From a virus: a stretch of DNA of 37,623 nt. This document shows, piece by piece, positions 16,565-24,622 of the stretch; within the stretch, counting starts at the first letter, position 1; each line of letters starts with the position of its first letter. Under the pieces are notes generated by a model. It was not told the DNA's origin, ran no database searches, and worked only from the letters and a program-made list of their open reading frames with translations. Made by a program: the position numbers and the translations under genes. The stretch covers positions 1 through 37,623 of IMG/VR virus record IMGVR_UViG_3300032006_001361; one strand, written 5' to 3'.

Positions 16565-17045
16565 TGATTCTATTTCTATGGGATTGTAATTGTTCCATGG
16601 CTTCCTTAAGGTATCTTCTTGCGGTTTCTCTGCTGTAATCATTGGCATCTCCAATCTCTTCCATAGTGAGATTGTCAAAAAACCTCTGTTTTACCACCTT
16701 TTTTAGACGTGGGCTTAGAGAATCCACTATATCTAAAAGCTCAACAAGCTCATAGTTGCCGCTATCCCCTAGAAAAGTATCGCAGGTAAGGTATCTTCTA
16801 CGATTTCTTCTTAAGTAGAGCTTACACTCCCAGTCTATACTGACGTACAGAAAGTTTGAGAATTTTCTCTTCTTTGCGCTGTCGTATTTTTTAAGGGCTT
16901 TCCAAAGTCCTATTAGCTGGCACGACTCTATCTCATCGATAGGCATGCTTCTGTAATATTTCTTTGCCAAAAACCCGAAGACTCTCTTGGTGTCTTCTTT
17001 ATTAAGCGCTACTTCAAAATCTTCCGATGATATTTCCGTGTCCAC
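16557..17045 (-). CDS. Phage RNA polymerase sigma factor (sigma70 family, small)
   Basis: This 162-residue protein shows sigma region 2 (about 22-76, including LIGLWKALKKYD and FSNFLYVSIDWECKLYLRR) and region 4 (about 105-155). Region 4 ends in an HTH, LTMEEIGDANDYSRETARRYLKEAMEQL. Regions 1 and 3 are missing, as in compact phage late sigma factors such as T4 gp55 and in ECF sigmas. It would redirect host RNA polymerase to phage promoters. Translation starts at GTG 17045 with AAGGA upstream. It lies directly before the virion protein unit, consistent with late-gene control. Confidence 0.85.
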   Translation of the reverse strand: MDTEISSEDFEVALNKEDTKRVFGFLAKKYYRSMPIDEIESCQLIGLWKALKKYDSAKKRKFSNFLYVSIDWECKLYLRRNRRRYLTCDTFLGDSGNYELVELLDIVDSLSPRLKKVVKQRFFDNLTMEEIGDANDYSRETARRYLKEAMEQLQSHRNRIID

Positions 17046-17054
17046 TTTAAATCC

Positions 17055-17666
17055 TTAGTCATTTGTTAGTAAGATTCCTCCAGACAAACTCTTTGCGTGG
17101 ATGTATATAGACAACTTTTGCATGTAATTTTCATCATCCTGAGTGTCTGCACTTACTGAGCTAATTTCTCCATTTGGAAAAATAAATATTGCCCAGTGAT
17201 TCTTTTTTGCTAGCTCTAGCTTTAGCTTTTTAATCTCAAAAAGAACATCGTTATCCAAATCTAAGCCATCTTCTTCATCTTCATGTTTTCCTAAAATCTC
17301 TTTCTCTATTTCAAGTCTTATCTTTTTGAAATCAAATAGATTTCCTACCCCCAAAAAGAATTTATATCTCGTTATTGCCTTTAGGGCTTCAACGCCTTCT
17401 ATTTCTTCTATTAATCCTATAATTGATGGAGTTATGTCAAAATTAGTATGACCAACCCAGCAATCGAATTGTTTAGATGGGCTTAGCTTATCATGAAGCT
17501 TGTACATACCCATAGGTGTGACTACAAGATTTGGAATTCTTTCAGCCAAGCCCATAGCTTCAATAATTTCTTCTTCGTCTAAACCTTCTAGGTTATAGTT
17601 GGAAGCTGCTTCCTGTTCAATTATGTCGTCGTCCCATTTTTCCCACGCTATTATATTTTCTGACAT
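17055..17666 (-). CDS. Unknown protein
   Basis: This 203-residue acidic protein has an N-terminal helical part and a core from about 45 to 115 (NLVVTPMGMYKLHDKLSPSK, CWVGHTNFDI). A strand-rich end follows (WAIFIFPNGEISSVSADTQ). It ends 9 bases before the sigma-factor start, so the two are probably cotranscribed. I recognise no family. Confidence 0.7.
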   Translation of the reverse strand: MSENIIAWEKWDDDIIEQEAASNYNLEGLDEEEIIEAMGLAERIPNLVVTPMGMYKLHDKLSPSKQFDCWVGHTNFDITPSIIGLIEEIEGVEALKAITRYKFFLGVGNLFDFKKIRLEIEKEILGKHEDEEDGLDLDNDVLFEIKKLKLELAKKNHWAIFIFPNGEISSVSADTQDDENYMQKLSIYIHAKSLSGGILLTND

Positions 17667-17676
17667 GGTCGTACTC

Positions 17677-18084
17677 CTATAGGGAGTTTGGGAAGATATC
17701 TGAGTTAGGATTTAGAGCATCAGTCGGTTTAACTACAGCAGTATTTTCCCCTTCTCTAAGGGCGGATACTATCATAAGGTAAACAGCAAGGCGCTCTTGT
17801 TCTACACAGGTTTCTAGTATAATCTTTAAAGTGTCTTCCAGTAATAAGCCAGTGTTAACTTGAGTTAGAAGGTCGGTAAATGTCGCTATGTCTTCTTGCT
17901 CATCACCAAAAGAACAGGCAACATATGTATAACCATCTCTTAAGACTTGAAACTCTAGCGAGGCGGCAATCTGGTCTTCACTTATCTCGATTTTTTCAGA
18001 GGGTTCGGAGGTTGCTTCTTCAGGAGGTTCGGGAATCTCCTCTTTTTTAAATAATTTTAGAAATGTTTGCCAAAATTTCTTCAT
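17677..18084 (-). CDS. Unknown protein with basic N-terminus
   Basis: The first 14 residues (KKFWQTFLKLFKKE) form an amphipathic basic helix that might touch the membrane. A Pro/Glu linker and a helical domain (about 35-125) follow. It overlaps the upstream gene by 38 bases. No family is recognised. Confidence 0.65.
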   Translation of the reverse strand: MKKFWQTFLKLFKKEEIPEPPEEATSEPSEKIEISEDQIAASLEFQVLRDGYTYVACSFGDEQEDIATFTDLLTQVNTGLLLEDTLKIILETCVEQERLAVYLMIVSALREGENTAVVKPTDALNPNSDIFPNSL

Positions 18085-18421
18085 ATCCTTGATACTTTCC
18101 TTCAGTATTCTGATAAATTGTTACATAGTTCTCCCATCTTCCTTTCTTTATGGCGGATTCTGGTGGAACCATGCAGCAATAGTTTATATAAAGCTCTTCC
18201 CCCGTTTTGTTTACAGACAAAAGAACTAGTGTTAACCAGTCAAAAGAATATCCTAGGTATTGTCTAGAAATTTTTTCCAAAGAGTGGTCTATATCGGAAT
18301 TTGCAAACATCCTGATTGATGGAATTTCGTTATCTTCTGGAACCAAAAGTTTGAACTGTCCTTTTCCAGAAGTGGAGTAGGACGTTATTCCTAGTCTCGC
18401 ATAGACTTTAAACGTACTCAT
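18047..18421 (-). CDS. Unknown protein
   Basis: This 124-residue alpha/beta protein has strand-like segments (FKVYARLGITSYSTSGKGQF) and a Trp-containing core (FDWLTLVLLSVNKTGEELYI). Its start ATG at 18421 overlaps the previous stop by one base. No family is recognised. Confidence 0.65.
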   Translation of the reverse strand: MSTFKVYARLGITSYSTSGKGQFKLLVPEDNEIPSIRMFANSDIDHSLEKISRQYLGYSFDWLTLVLLSVNKTGEELYINYCCMVPPESAIKKGRWENYVTIYQNTEGKYQGYEEILANISKII

Positions 18422-18690
18422 TACCGAGACTCGTCGGGATGGGGCTGTGGTCCTGCTGGAGTTGGGGGAACTGCTGACTGTTGTTGATTCGGCTCAGTTA
18501 TCTGTTCAAGCATAGAAATACAACTGTCTGCATGTTCACAATCTTCAACAGCCTTTATAGCTTCTCCCACAATATCGGGATGCTCCCCAACACCAACGGG
18601 GTTTCTTACATAGACATTTAATCTAGCAATTGCCTCTGCTTTCTTTGCAGCAAAATGTAGATTTATAGCTTCTAAAATTGGATTATCCAT
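18421..18690 (-). CDS. Unknown small protein
   Basis: This 89-residue protein has a helical core (residues 1-65, including LNVYVRNPVGVGEHPDIVGE) with two Cys residues, and a Pro/Gln-rich tail. The GVGEHPDIV pattern feels conserved, but I cannot name the family. Confidence 0.65.
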   Translation of the reverse strand: MDNPILEAINLHFAAKKAEAIARLNVYVRNPVGVGEHPDIVGEAIKAVEDCEHADSCISMLEQITEPNQQQSAVPPTPAGPQPHPDESR

Positions 18691-18719
18691 CTTTGTGTTC
18701 CTCGATTTATCTTTGATTA

Positions 18720-18932
18720 CTAATTGTGAGCGGCACAGCAGGGACAGTTATCGTCGGTGCAAGCCTCGACGCAATCACAAGCGCCACAACAAGTTTCACA
18801 TTGACAAACCTTCTCTCCATTTAGAAACGGACATGTGTGGCCCATGTGAAAAATTGGACAGAACTGAAGTCCCCAGCCCATACCGATACCTACTAATAGA
18901 CACATCCAGTGATTCTTAATAACGTCTAACAT
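18720..18932 (-). CDS. Cys-rich small membrane protein
   Basis: The 70-residue protein has one hydrophobic helix (about residues 8-26, WMCLLVGIGMGWGLQFCPIF) followed by a tail dense in Cys (CQCETCCGACDC, then CTDDNCPCC). Counting all residues there are 14 Cys. Such spacing can bind zinc or copper, as metallothioneins do, or form disulfides if the tail faces the periplasm. A good ribosome-binding site (AAGGGAG) precedes the ATG. Function is unknown. Confidence 0.65.
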   Translation of the reverse strand: MLDVIKNHWMCLLVGIGMGWGLQFCPIFHMGHTCPFLNGEKVCQCETCCGACDCVEACTDDNCPCCAAHN

Positions 18933-18943
18933 TGTTGACTCCC

Positions 18944-19234
18944 TTAATTTTTTTTCTTTTTGTTCTTTTTGTATTCAGTCCATTCGGCTTCGTTCATAGG
19001 AACGCATTTTCCATTCTTCTCAACGTATCCTTCGTTGCAATTTGGTGGATATCCAGCCTTTTCATCGGCATAGAGTTTAGCGGCCTTGTTTAGAATATGT
19101 TCATTGGCCATTGTATCTCTCCTAATAAATACTAAGTTAACGCCATCTCTTATGTAAGCGCCTCGCCTATCAAAGTAGTGAAGCTCATTTGTTTTTGGAT
19201 TTTTATAAACATATACAGTTATTGGTGAGGGCAT
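18944..19234 (-). CDS. Unknown basic protein with two possible starts
   Basis: The full 96-residue frame starts at 19234 and overlaps the glycosyltransferase stop by 32 bases. An internal ATG at 19111 has a near-perfect site (AGGAG, 7 bases upstream) and would give 55 residues. The extra N-terminal part (YVYKNPKTNELHYFDRRGAY) still looks protein-like, so both forms may be made. The C-terminal part has a short Cys loop (CNEGYVEKNGKC) and ends in a Lys/Asn run. Confidence 0.55.
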   Translation of the reverse strand: MPSPITVYVYKNPKTNELHYFDRRGAYIRDGVNLVFIRRDTMANEHILNKAAKLYADEKAGYPPNCNEGYVEKNGKCVPMNEAEWTEYKKNKKKKN

Positions 19235-20297
19235 CTCTAATTTTCTCCGCTGTATTTTCCCATGAAAATTGATTGGCTGTTTTTATTCCCTCTTCGTTCA
19301 TGGGGAGGCTGCCAGATTGTTTTGTTCTATGCACAGATTTCATCAATGAAGCAACGTGTCCAGTTTCTTTATCTGTAAGTCTGGCCCATCGGCCTTGACC
19401 GTGAAACCACTTGCCGTCAAAGGCTTCTTCTGTGTCATTCACGTTGAGGAGAAGGGTGTTTTTATGGTTGCAAAACTCAGTGTGTCCAGAATAATCTGTG
19501 GCTATTATATGTTTACCACAAGAGAGCATCTCAAGCAACTCCAAGTTCCAACCTTCTGCACGAGCAGGAAAAACCCCACAATCTGTCTCTCTCATTATAT
19601 TATACACCTCTTTTTGCGTGGGCTGTCTGGAAATTATTTTTACCTTTGAGCCAAGGGGAGATTTCAGATATAGCTGTTCCCATTCATCGTTCTCCTCGTC
19701 GCTAAAGAAGGGATTTCCACACATCATCCACAGTTCTACGTCGTCTTCCTGCGTGAAAGCCTGATTGAACGCATCTACTATTAAATCATGTCCCTTTCTT
19801 ATCTCCCACTTTCCACAATTAAAAAACACGGTTGTTTTTCTGGTCGACAAGTGTGGTTTGAATACTTGCCTGTCAACTCCGAGTGGGGCAACGCTAATCA
19901 CTGGCCGGGAGTTGTCCCCGACTACTCCATTTTCTAGACACACCTTTCTTGCCCAATCAGAGCAAACAATTAGCCTATCTAGTTGCGAAAGATGTGCTTT
20001 CTCTAGCTCAGTAAATGTGTCTAGTTCAAATATAGGAAACCCTGCCCTTGTCCCATTGCCAACAAACTGACTCATATCATTTTGATGCCATATTCTTAAG
20101 CAGGGGGCACTAAAGTTTGGCAGTTGGTTGTTTTTGATTAACTGTATAATACTTTCCGCATCTTCCTGTGGACAATCTACGTTTCCTAGTGGCCAAAGAG
20201 CAACCTTGCCTAATTTAGAAAGGCTTTTTGCAACATTAAGGCCAGTAACACCATATCCAAGCTGGTTTATGGGGGTTATTAGATTAAAGTGTTCCAT
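19203..20297 (-). CDS. GT4-like (GT-B fold) glycosyltransferase
   Basis: This 364-residue protein has a GT-B layout: an N-terminal acceptor domain (NQLGYGVTGLNVAKSL), and a C-terminal donor domain beginning near VFFNCGKWEIRKGHDLIVDA. The diagnostic nucleotide-sugar site is EGWNLELLEMLSCGKHIIAT at about 243-262, equivalent to the EGxGxxxxEAmacG motif. It would transfer a sugar from a nucleotide-sugar to a phage or host acceptor such as DNA, surface polysaccharide or a protein. A terminator lies just upstream, so it starts a new transcription unit. The UDP-sugar dehydrogenase gene lies about 1.5 kb upstream and could supply its donor; that link is inferred. Confidence 0.85.
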   Translation of the reverse strand: MEHFNLITPINQLGYGVTGLNVAKSLSKLGKVALWPLGNVDCPQEDAESIIQLIKNNQLPNFSAPCLRIWHQNDMSQFVGNGTRAGFPIFELDTFTELEKAHLSQLDRLIVCSDWARKVCLENGVVGDNSRPVISVAPLGVDRQVFKPHLSTRKTTVFFNCGKWEIRKGHDLIVDAFNQAFTQEDDVELWMMCGNPFFSDEENDEWEQLYLKSPLGSKVKIISRQPTQKEVYNIMRETDCGVFPARAEGWNLELLEMLSCGKHIIATDYSGHTEFCNHKNTLLLNVNDTEEAFDGKWFHGQGRWARLTDKETGHVASLMKSVHRTKQSGSLPMNEEGIKTANQFSWENTAEKIRDALTNNCICL

Positions 20298-20308
20298 TTT
20301 GTCTCCAT

Positions 20309-20350
20309 ATAAAACTAGCCCGAAGCTACAATGGATAGCTCCGGGCTAGT
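20309..20350 (-). terminator. Rho-independent terminator upstream of the glycosyltransferase
   Basis: On the minus strand ACTAGCCCG pairs with CGGGCTAGT, and AGCTA with TAGCT, separated by single mismatched bases and a 7-base loop. TTTTA follows. It closes the unit that contains the metabolic operon and the Tat-signal protein. Confidence 0.85.
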
Positions 20351-20367
20351 CAAATAGTTTAAGAGGA

Positions 20368-20580
20368 TTAAGAGCAGTGAAGCTCTATAAAATCCCAATC
20401 AATGTTGTTTACAACTTCAATTACACAGCTTCCAATAAAAGGATGCTTCTTACCGGATTCTATCGACAGCATTTTTATATGCTGTTTAAGTTCTTCAATG
20501 TTTCCTTTTATGAGATTGTTTTTGAGGTAATTATATGCAATGCTTGTTTGTCTGTTTGGAAATAAATCGTTAGGTATCAT
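20368..20580 (-). CDS. Unknown small protein
   Basis: This 70-residue, mostly helical protein (YNYLKNNLIKGNIEELKQHI) ends just before a terminator, so it is the last gene of its unit. Its start overlaps the stop of the Tat-signal protein gene by 4 bases. No family is recognised. Confidence 0.6.
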   Translation of the reverse strand: MIPNDLFPNRQTSIAYNYLKNNLIKGNIEELKQHIKMLSIESGKKHPFIGSCVIEVVNNIDWDFIELHCS

Positions 20581-21053
20581 TTTCCTGTTCTGTTTCTATA
20601 GTGAGAATCAACCATTCGTAAACCAGCAGCGTAGCTTGGAACATCAGAGGAGAAAGTTATTCCTTTCTCTCTTCTGTCATAAATTTTAATACTGTCATTT
20701 TCTAAAATATAGATACAGTCTGCGTCATTAATATTTATCTGCTTTACATTCTCTTTTCTTTGTGTTAACTGGTGGTAGCCATAAAGAGAACTTCTAAAAG
20801 ACATGGTGTGGGGAACATAAGCAGGACACGCCTGAATAGTCCATCCATGCGGAGTCCACACCCAACACATTTGGTTTGGTTGGTAGAAATGGTTGAAATA
20901 AAGCTGAGAGTTGCTCAAGCGATTCGTTTGTACAGATTCTTCTACATTTCTAATAAAAATCTGAACATCCGCTGCTTGAGTATCTCCAATCGAGAGAAAG
21001 GGGACAGTTGCAACAGCTAAAACTCCGGTTTTCAGAAAGCTTCTTCTGTCCAT
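20577..21053 (-). CDS. Exported protein with twin-arginine-type signal
   Basis: The N-terminus MDRRSFLKTGVLAVATVPFL closely follows the Tat consensus (S/T)RRxFLK, with a hydrophobic stretch and a likely cleavage site after about residue 28 (TQAA). The remaining 130 residues hold aromatic strands (QLYFNHFYQPNQMCWVWTP) and no recognised domain. Tat export carries folded, often cofactor-bearing proteins across the inner membrane. Such a signal on a phage gene is rare and suggests acquisition from a host. Confidence 0.7.
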   Translation of the reverse strand: MDRRSFLKTGVLAVATVPFLSIGDTQAADVQIFIRNVEESVQTNRLSNSQLYFNHFYQPNQMCWVWTPHGWTIQACPAYVPHTMSFRSSLYGYHQLTQRKENVKQININDADCIYILENDSIKIYDRREKGITFSSDVPSYAAGLRMVDSHYRNRTGK

Positions 21054-21062
21054 TGTCTACTC

Positions 21063-21308
21063 CTATTTTTTATAGAAAGACAGGCGGGAAAGTTCATATC
21101 TTTTAGGGTCGGCAAGCCCGTTGTCTAAATTTTTTCTGCTAGTAGTATAGTACCCGTGTTCGTCCTTCAGGACAACTAAATTTTTATCAGAAAGCTCCTC
21201 GGTTTTTTCCTCATCAATCATTGAAGAATGACTGCCGTATCTTGTTGGGTGAGGGTACTTCTCTGCTTTTTGTGGTACTACTCTTCGTCTAGTTTGTCTA
21301 GGCGGCAT
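21063..21308 (-). CDS. Unknown basic protein
   Basis: This 81-residue protein has a strongly basic N-terminus (PPRQTRRRVVPQKAEKYPHP) and an acidic middle. It overlaps the membrane-protein gene upstream by 11 bases. No family is recognised. Confidence 0.55.
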   Translation of the reverse strand: MPPRQTRRRVVPQKAEKYPHPTRYGSHSSMIDEEKTEELSDKNLVVLKDEHGYYTTSRKNLDNGLADPKRYELSRLSFYKK

Positions 21309-21765
21309 TCTTAATCGCCCTCTTAACGGGTTTTATAAAATAGTGACCGATAAATCCTCCAATGCGAGACATCCCAAGTGACGTTCTGAGATAGTTTTCA
21401 AGTCTCGTAAGAGGACAAACCTCTCTTGTGAATGTAACGGTAAGAATAAAGCTGTTAACTGGAACCCACATCCATAAGGGGTACATAAAGGGAAGAATGA
21501 AGAAGGCCATTATATTTACTATCACAATAAACATATGAAATGATATGATTGAATATAGTATCGCCTTCTTGAAAAGATTTTCTCTCTTAGGCTTTCTCTC
21601 ATACAAAGCCTTAAGCATTTCAAGGCTTACTTTAAGAGAATCGTTGTCGGTTTTTTGTCCTATCTCTTGTTCTAGTCGTGCTGTTAGCTCTCGTGCCTGT
21701 TCTTCATCTAAATATTCATCAAGTATCTCAACTATATTAAGAGCTTCGTTGTTACTGGTAGGCAT
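21298..21765 (-). CDS. Membrane protein, weakly DUF2784-like
   Basis: The 155-residue protein has a cytoplasmic helical N-terminus (about 1-65) with a Glu-rich segment (EILDEYLDEEQARELTARLE). Two membrane helices follow (about 68-90 and 92-110), then FTREVCPLTRLENYLRT and GGFIGHYFIKPVKRA. The CPLTxLExxLR and GGFIxHY blocks resemble DUF2784-type membrane proteins of unknown function, from memory only. It starts 15 bases after the UDP-sugar dehydrogenase gene and may belong to the same transcript. Confidence 0.6.
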   Translation of the reverse strand: MPTSNNEALNIVEILDEYLDEEQARELTARLEQEIGQKTDNDSLKVSLEMLKALYERKPKRENLFKKAILYSIISFHMFIVIVNIMAFFILPFMYPLWMWVPVNSFILTVTFTREVCPLTRLENYLRTSLGMSRIGGFIGHYFIKPVKRAIKNAA

Positions 21766-21780
21766 TATTGTATCCCTATA

Positions 21781-22641
21781 CTAGGTGTCGTTTTCAGGAC
21801 TGTCTACAACAGCCCTTCCCTTTAGACTCTCCCAGTCCTTCTCTGGCCTAACCATAAGGTTGGTGTTCCACGCCCCGCTTATTGTGTTGGCCTGAATACA
21901 TAGAGAGTGAGTCAGGTGCATTAAAGCATTCAAATCCTTGGGGAAGCAGCTTCCTCCGAATCCATAGTGCCCATCTGGACCCGGAACTGACCAGTGAGAA
22001 CGTCCAAGCCTCTCGTCATAGAGAGAATATTCTAGCACCTTATCGTAATCTATACCTAAACTTTCACAAATTGCATAAATTTCATTAGCAAAAGATACTT
22101 TAACTGCTAAGAATGTATTAGTTAGATACTTAATCATTTCAGCAATTGTTGAATCAGTTTTTACTATATCTGCACCGGGAAATATTCTTGAATAGAATTG
22201 TTTTAATATCGTCGTCGCTGGCCTTGGGCCGCCAAGTATAACACGAGTAGTGTTCTTAAAGTCTTCCTCTGCATTTCTCTCCAATAAGAATTCAGGATTG
22301 AAAACTATATGGGAGTCTTGACATAAATCTTGCAGGGACTTTGTGGTGTTGGGAGGTACTGTAGACTTAATTGCTATTATATTTTTTCTTCCAGTACTGC
22401 AAGCCGCTTTGACAACATCTGTAACTATTGATATATCACAAGAGCCATCTTTATTCATCGGAGTGGGGACGCATATAAAGATAATTTCACAGGCTCTGGA
22501 TAATGCTTGAATAGTTTTGTGGGTAGATTTGTTTGCTTGAAATTTATCATAAGTGTATACATTATAATAATTTTCAAACGTACTTCTCAAAGCGCTTCCA
22601 ACAAAGCCCTGACCTATTATCCCTACGCTTTGTATTTTCAT
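21781..22641 (-). CDS. UDP-glucose/GDP-mannose 6-dehydrogenase family protein lacking the C-terminal domain
   Basis: The N-terminal Rossmann domain starts GIIGQGFVGSAL (7-18). CVPTPMNKDG (57-66), the STVPP turn (93-97) and EFLLERNAEEDF (117-128) follow. FGGSCFPKD at 228-236 holds the catalytic Cys232, which forms the thiohemiacetal during oxidation of the sugar C6 to a carboxylate. The protein stops at 286 residues, where normal enzymes (about 390-450) continue into a UDP-binding domain. It may act with a shortened donor site or on another substrate. It overlaps the aminotransferase stop by 4 bases and ends the seven-gene operon. Confidence 0.85.
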   Translation of the reverse strand: MKIQSVGIIGQGFVGSALRSTFENYYNVYTYDKFQANKSTHKTIQALSRACEIIFICVPTPMNKDGSCDISIVTDVVKAACSTGRKNIIAIKSTVPPNTTKSLQDLCQDSHIVFNPEFLLERNAEEDFKNTTRVILGGPRPATTILKQFYSRIFPGADIVKTDSTIAEMIKYLTNTFLAVKVSFANEIYAICESLGIDYDKVLEYSLYDERLGRSHWSVPGPDGHYGFGGSCFPKDLNALMHLTHSLCIQANTISGAWNTNLMVRPEKDWESLKGRAVVDSPENDT

Positions 22642-23840
22642 AGCTTGTTTGCCGCTCTGCTTATAAAGGTTACTGCTGAGTCCGCATCCTGTTTTGAAAA
22701 TGTCAGTGCTGGTCTAAGTCGGATTGAGTGAGTCCCAGACTTAAGCACAATCATGTCTTCTTGGAGCAAAGAAACCATTCGGTCTCTTAGGTCGGGTGTG
22801 TCTAAATCAAAAGCAATCATTAGACCCATGCCCCTGACATTAGAAATAACATCCAGATTGTTTAGGGCATTTTCAAGATGGCTACCAACCTCGTGGGCAT
22901 TATCAATGAGCTTTTCTTCTTCAATAGCATCCATTATATGACTGAATCTAACCATATCAACAATATTCCCACCCCAAGTAGAATTAATCCTACCACTATC
23001 ATTGAACACATTGTGTTCCACCTCGTCTATCCTATCAGTTGAACAGAATCCACAGACTTGCGTCTTTTTACCAAAGCACATCATGTCGGGAACTATTCCA
23101 AAATGTTCATAGCACCACATTTTACCTGTCAGTCCAACGCCAGTCTGGACCTCATCAAATATTAGAATAGCATCGTTGTCGTCTGCCCACTTTCTCATTA
23201 GGGGGAAAAGTTCTGGAACAAAGTGATTGTCTCCACCTTCGCCCTGAATAGGCTCTACGACCATTGCGGCCACTCTGTCGTGCATCAATTCCTCTGCGTC
23301 CTCGATGCTCCATATTCTATTCCACTGAAACTTCGGAAACAAGGCTGTTTTTTCCGGCGTAGTGTTTGTCAGTGAAAGAGTGTATCCGGTTCTTCCATGA
23401 AAAGCATTCCCCAAATGGAACACATCAAGAGTGTTGATGTCTTCATCGCTAGTTAACCCTAGCTTTTTTGCTTTCCAGTCGAATGCTGCCTTAAGCGCAT
23501 TTTCTACAGCTAAAGCACCGCCGTCAATGAAAAAATAATGACTAAAGTCTGGAGTGATACCAGAAAACTTTTCTACGAATGAGGCATACTGTTCCGTATA
23601 CATATCGCTGTTGGCAATTTTATGCATAGCTACTTCTCCAAGCTCTTGCTTTGCATTTACCAACACTTTATGATTCCAACCTAGCGGCTGGCTGGCGAAT
23701 TGTGAATAACAATCTAGATACTTGTTTCCATCTAGGTCTACTATCCAAGAACCTAAACTTTTCTTTTGGTTAACAGCGATGTGAAAACCGTCGACTAGTA
23801 TATGCTTTGATAACTTGTCTATAACTGAAGTGTTAGACAT
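22638..23840 (-). CDS. lat: L-lysine 6-aminotransferase (class III PLP aminotransferase)
   Basis: The enzyme moves the epsilon-amino group of lysine to 2-oxoglutarate, giving glutamate and 2-aminoadipate 6-semialdehyde. The sequence follows mycobacterial/actinomycete LAT closely: FFIDGGALAVENALKAAFDW (103-122), FHGRTGYTLSLTNT (148-160), EPIQGEGGD (196-204), IFDEVQTG (227-234), and FGKKTQVCG (256-264) with the PLP Lys258. NSTWGGN comes later. Ornithine aminotransferases differ at the GGALAVENALKAAFDWK block, so lysine is the likelier substrate. The 400 residues are near full length. It sits between the guanidino-hydrolase and UDP-sugar dehydrogenase genes. LAT is known mainly from beta-lactam biosynthesis and mycobacterial persistence; in a phage it is striking. 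Confidence 0.9.
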   Translation of the reverse strand: MSNTSVIDKLSKHILVDGFHIAVNQKKSLGSWIVDLDGNKYLDCYSQFASQPLGWNHKVLVNAKQELGEVAMHKIANSDMYTEQYASFVEKFSGITPDFSHYFFIDGGALAVENALKAAFDWKAKKLGLTSDEDINTLDVFHLGNAFHGRTGYTLSLTNTTPEKTALFPKFQWNRIWSIEDAEELMHDRVAAMVVEPIQGEGGDNHFVPELFPLMRKWADDNDAILIFDEVQTGVGLTGKMWCYEHFGIVPDMMCFGKKTQVCGFCSTDRIDEVEHNVFNDSGRINSTWGGNIVDMVRFSHIMDAIEEEKLIDNAHEVGSHLENALNNLDVISNVRGMGLMIAFDLDTPDLRDRMVSLLQEDMIVLKSGTHSIRLRPALTFSKQDADSAVTFISRAANKL

Positions 23841-24622
23841 TTTGCTGCTCCTCCTGCTTTTATAAACTCCGACATATCGCAGTAGTTTATCATGCTATCA
23901 TAAAATACTGAGGCGCAATCTTTAGAGGGAGTTATTATATTTTCGCCTATACAAACGCTGTTACAAACAAATTGTTTTGCAAGACCTTCGCACACATTGA
24001 CTACATCAAGATACTCTTTATTTCTCTGTGATTCATTTAAAAGAGTATCTAACATATCGTCTACAGAACTGATAGAAAATGCTTTTCTGTGATACACTAC
24101 CCTGTTTTTCGTAGGCAAGAAACACGTATCCAAGTGATAGAATCTAGGGTCTACTAATTCACAGGATACATAGTCAACATTAAGCGCAGTAGCAACCAGT
24201 TTATGAGAAGCTAGGTCAGTTCTAAACCCGTAACCCATGAACAATATATCGTTAAAAAATAAAGCATCCCCAGCACCTTCAAACTTAAGATGCTCGGGGA
24301 TTTCAATGACCTTGTAATTGTTTTTTAGAAACCAGTCTTTGTAGTACTGTTTTTCTTTTTGTCTCTCCGGGTGTTTAAAATTAGACAGAACAACAGTGTT
24401 GCCTCTGACTACTCCAGCATTGGCAACGAAAACCATATCTGGAACTTCTGGCTCAGAGTTTATGTATACAAGCTCTGCCCCGCATCTTGAAAGAGTATCG
24501 TGAAGTAGGTTCCACTGTTTTTCAGAGACTAGTTGGTCTGGCTTATTGCTTGTATCCATCCAAGGATTTATTTCATACTCTAAAGAGTAGAATGACGGAT
24601 TACATACAAGTATTTTACTCAT
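23819..24622 (-). CDS. Arginine dihydrolase/DDAH-like guanidino hydrolase
   Basis: The pentein (amidinotransferase) fold is shown by PDMVFVANAG (Asp62), FEGAGDALF (Glu115), LVDPRFYHLDTCFLP (His163) and the C-terminal AGGAAKCLTLQL (Cys262). Together these form the full catalytic set of DDAH and the arginine-dihydrolase relatives. Such enzymes convert arginine to ornithine or citrulline with release of ammonia and CO2, or methylated arginine to citrulline. Substrate choice cannot be read here. Related genes in bacteria are commonly found near ornithine aminotransferases, from general knowledge. The gene overlaps SET by 4 bases and the aminotransferase by 22, so it is cotranslated with both. Confidence 0.82.
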   Translation of the reverse strand: MSKILVCNPSFYSLEYEINPWMDTSNKPDQLVSEKQWNLLHDTLSRCGAELVYINSEPEVPDMVFVANAGVVRGNTVVLSNFKHPERQKEKQYYKDWFLKNNYKVIEIPEHLKFEGAGDALFFNDILFMGYGFRTDLASHKLVATALNVDYVSCELVDPRFYHLDTCFLPTKNRVVYHRKAFSISSVDDMLDTLLNESQRNKEYLDVVNVCEGLAKQFVCNSVCIGENIITPSKDCASVFYDSMINYCDMSEFIKAGGAAKCLTLQL

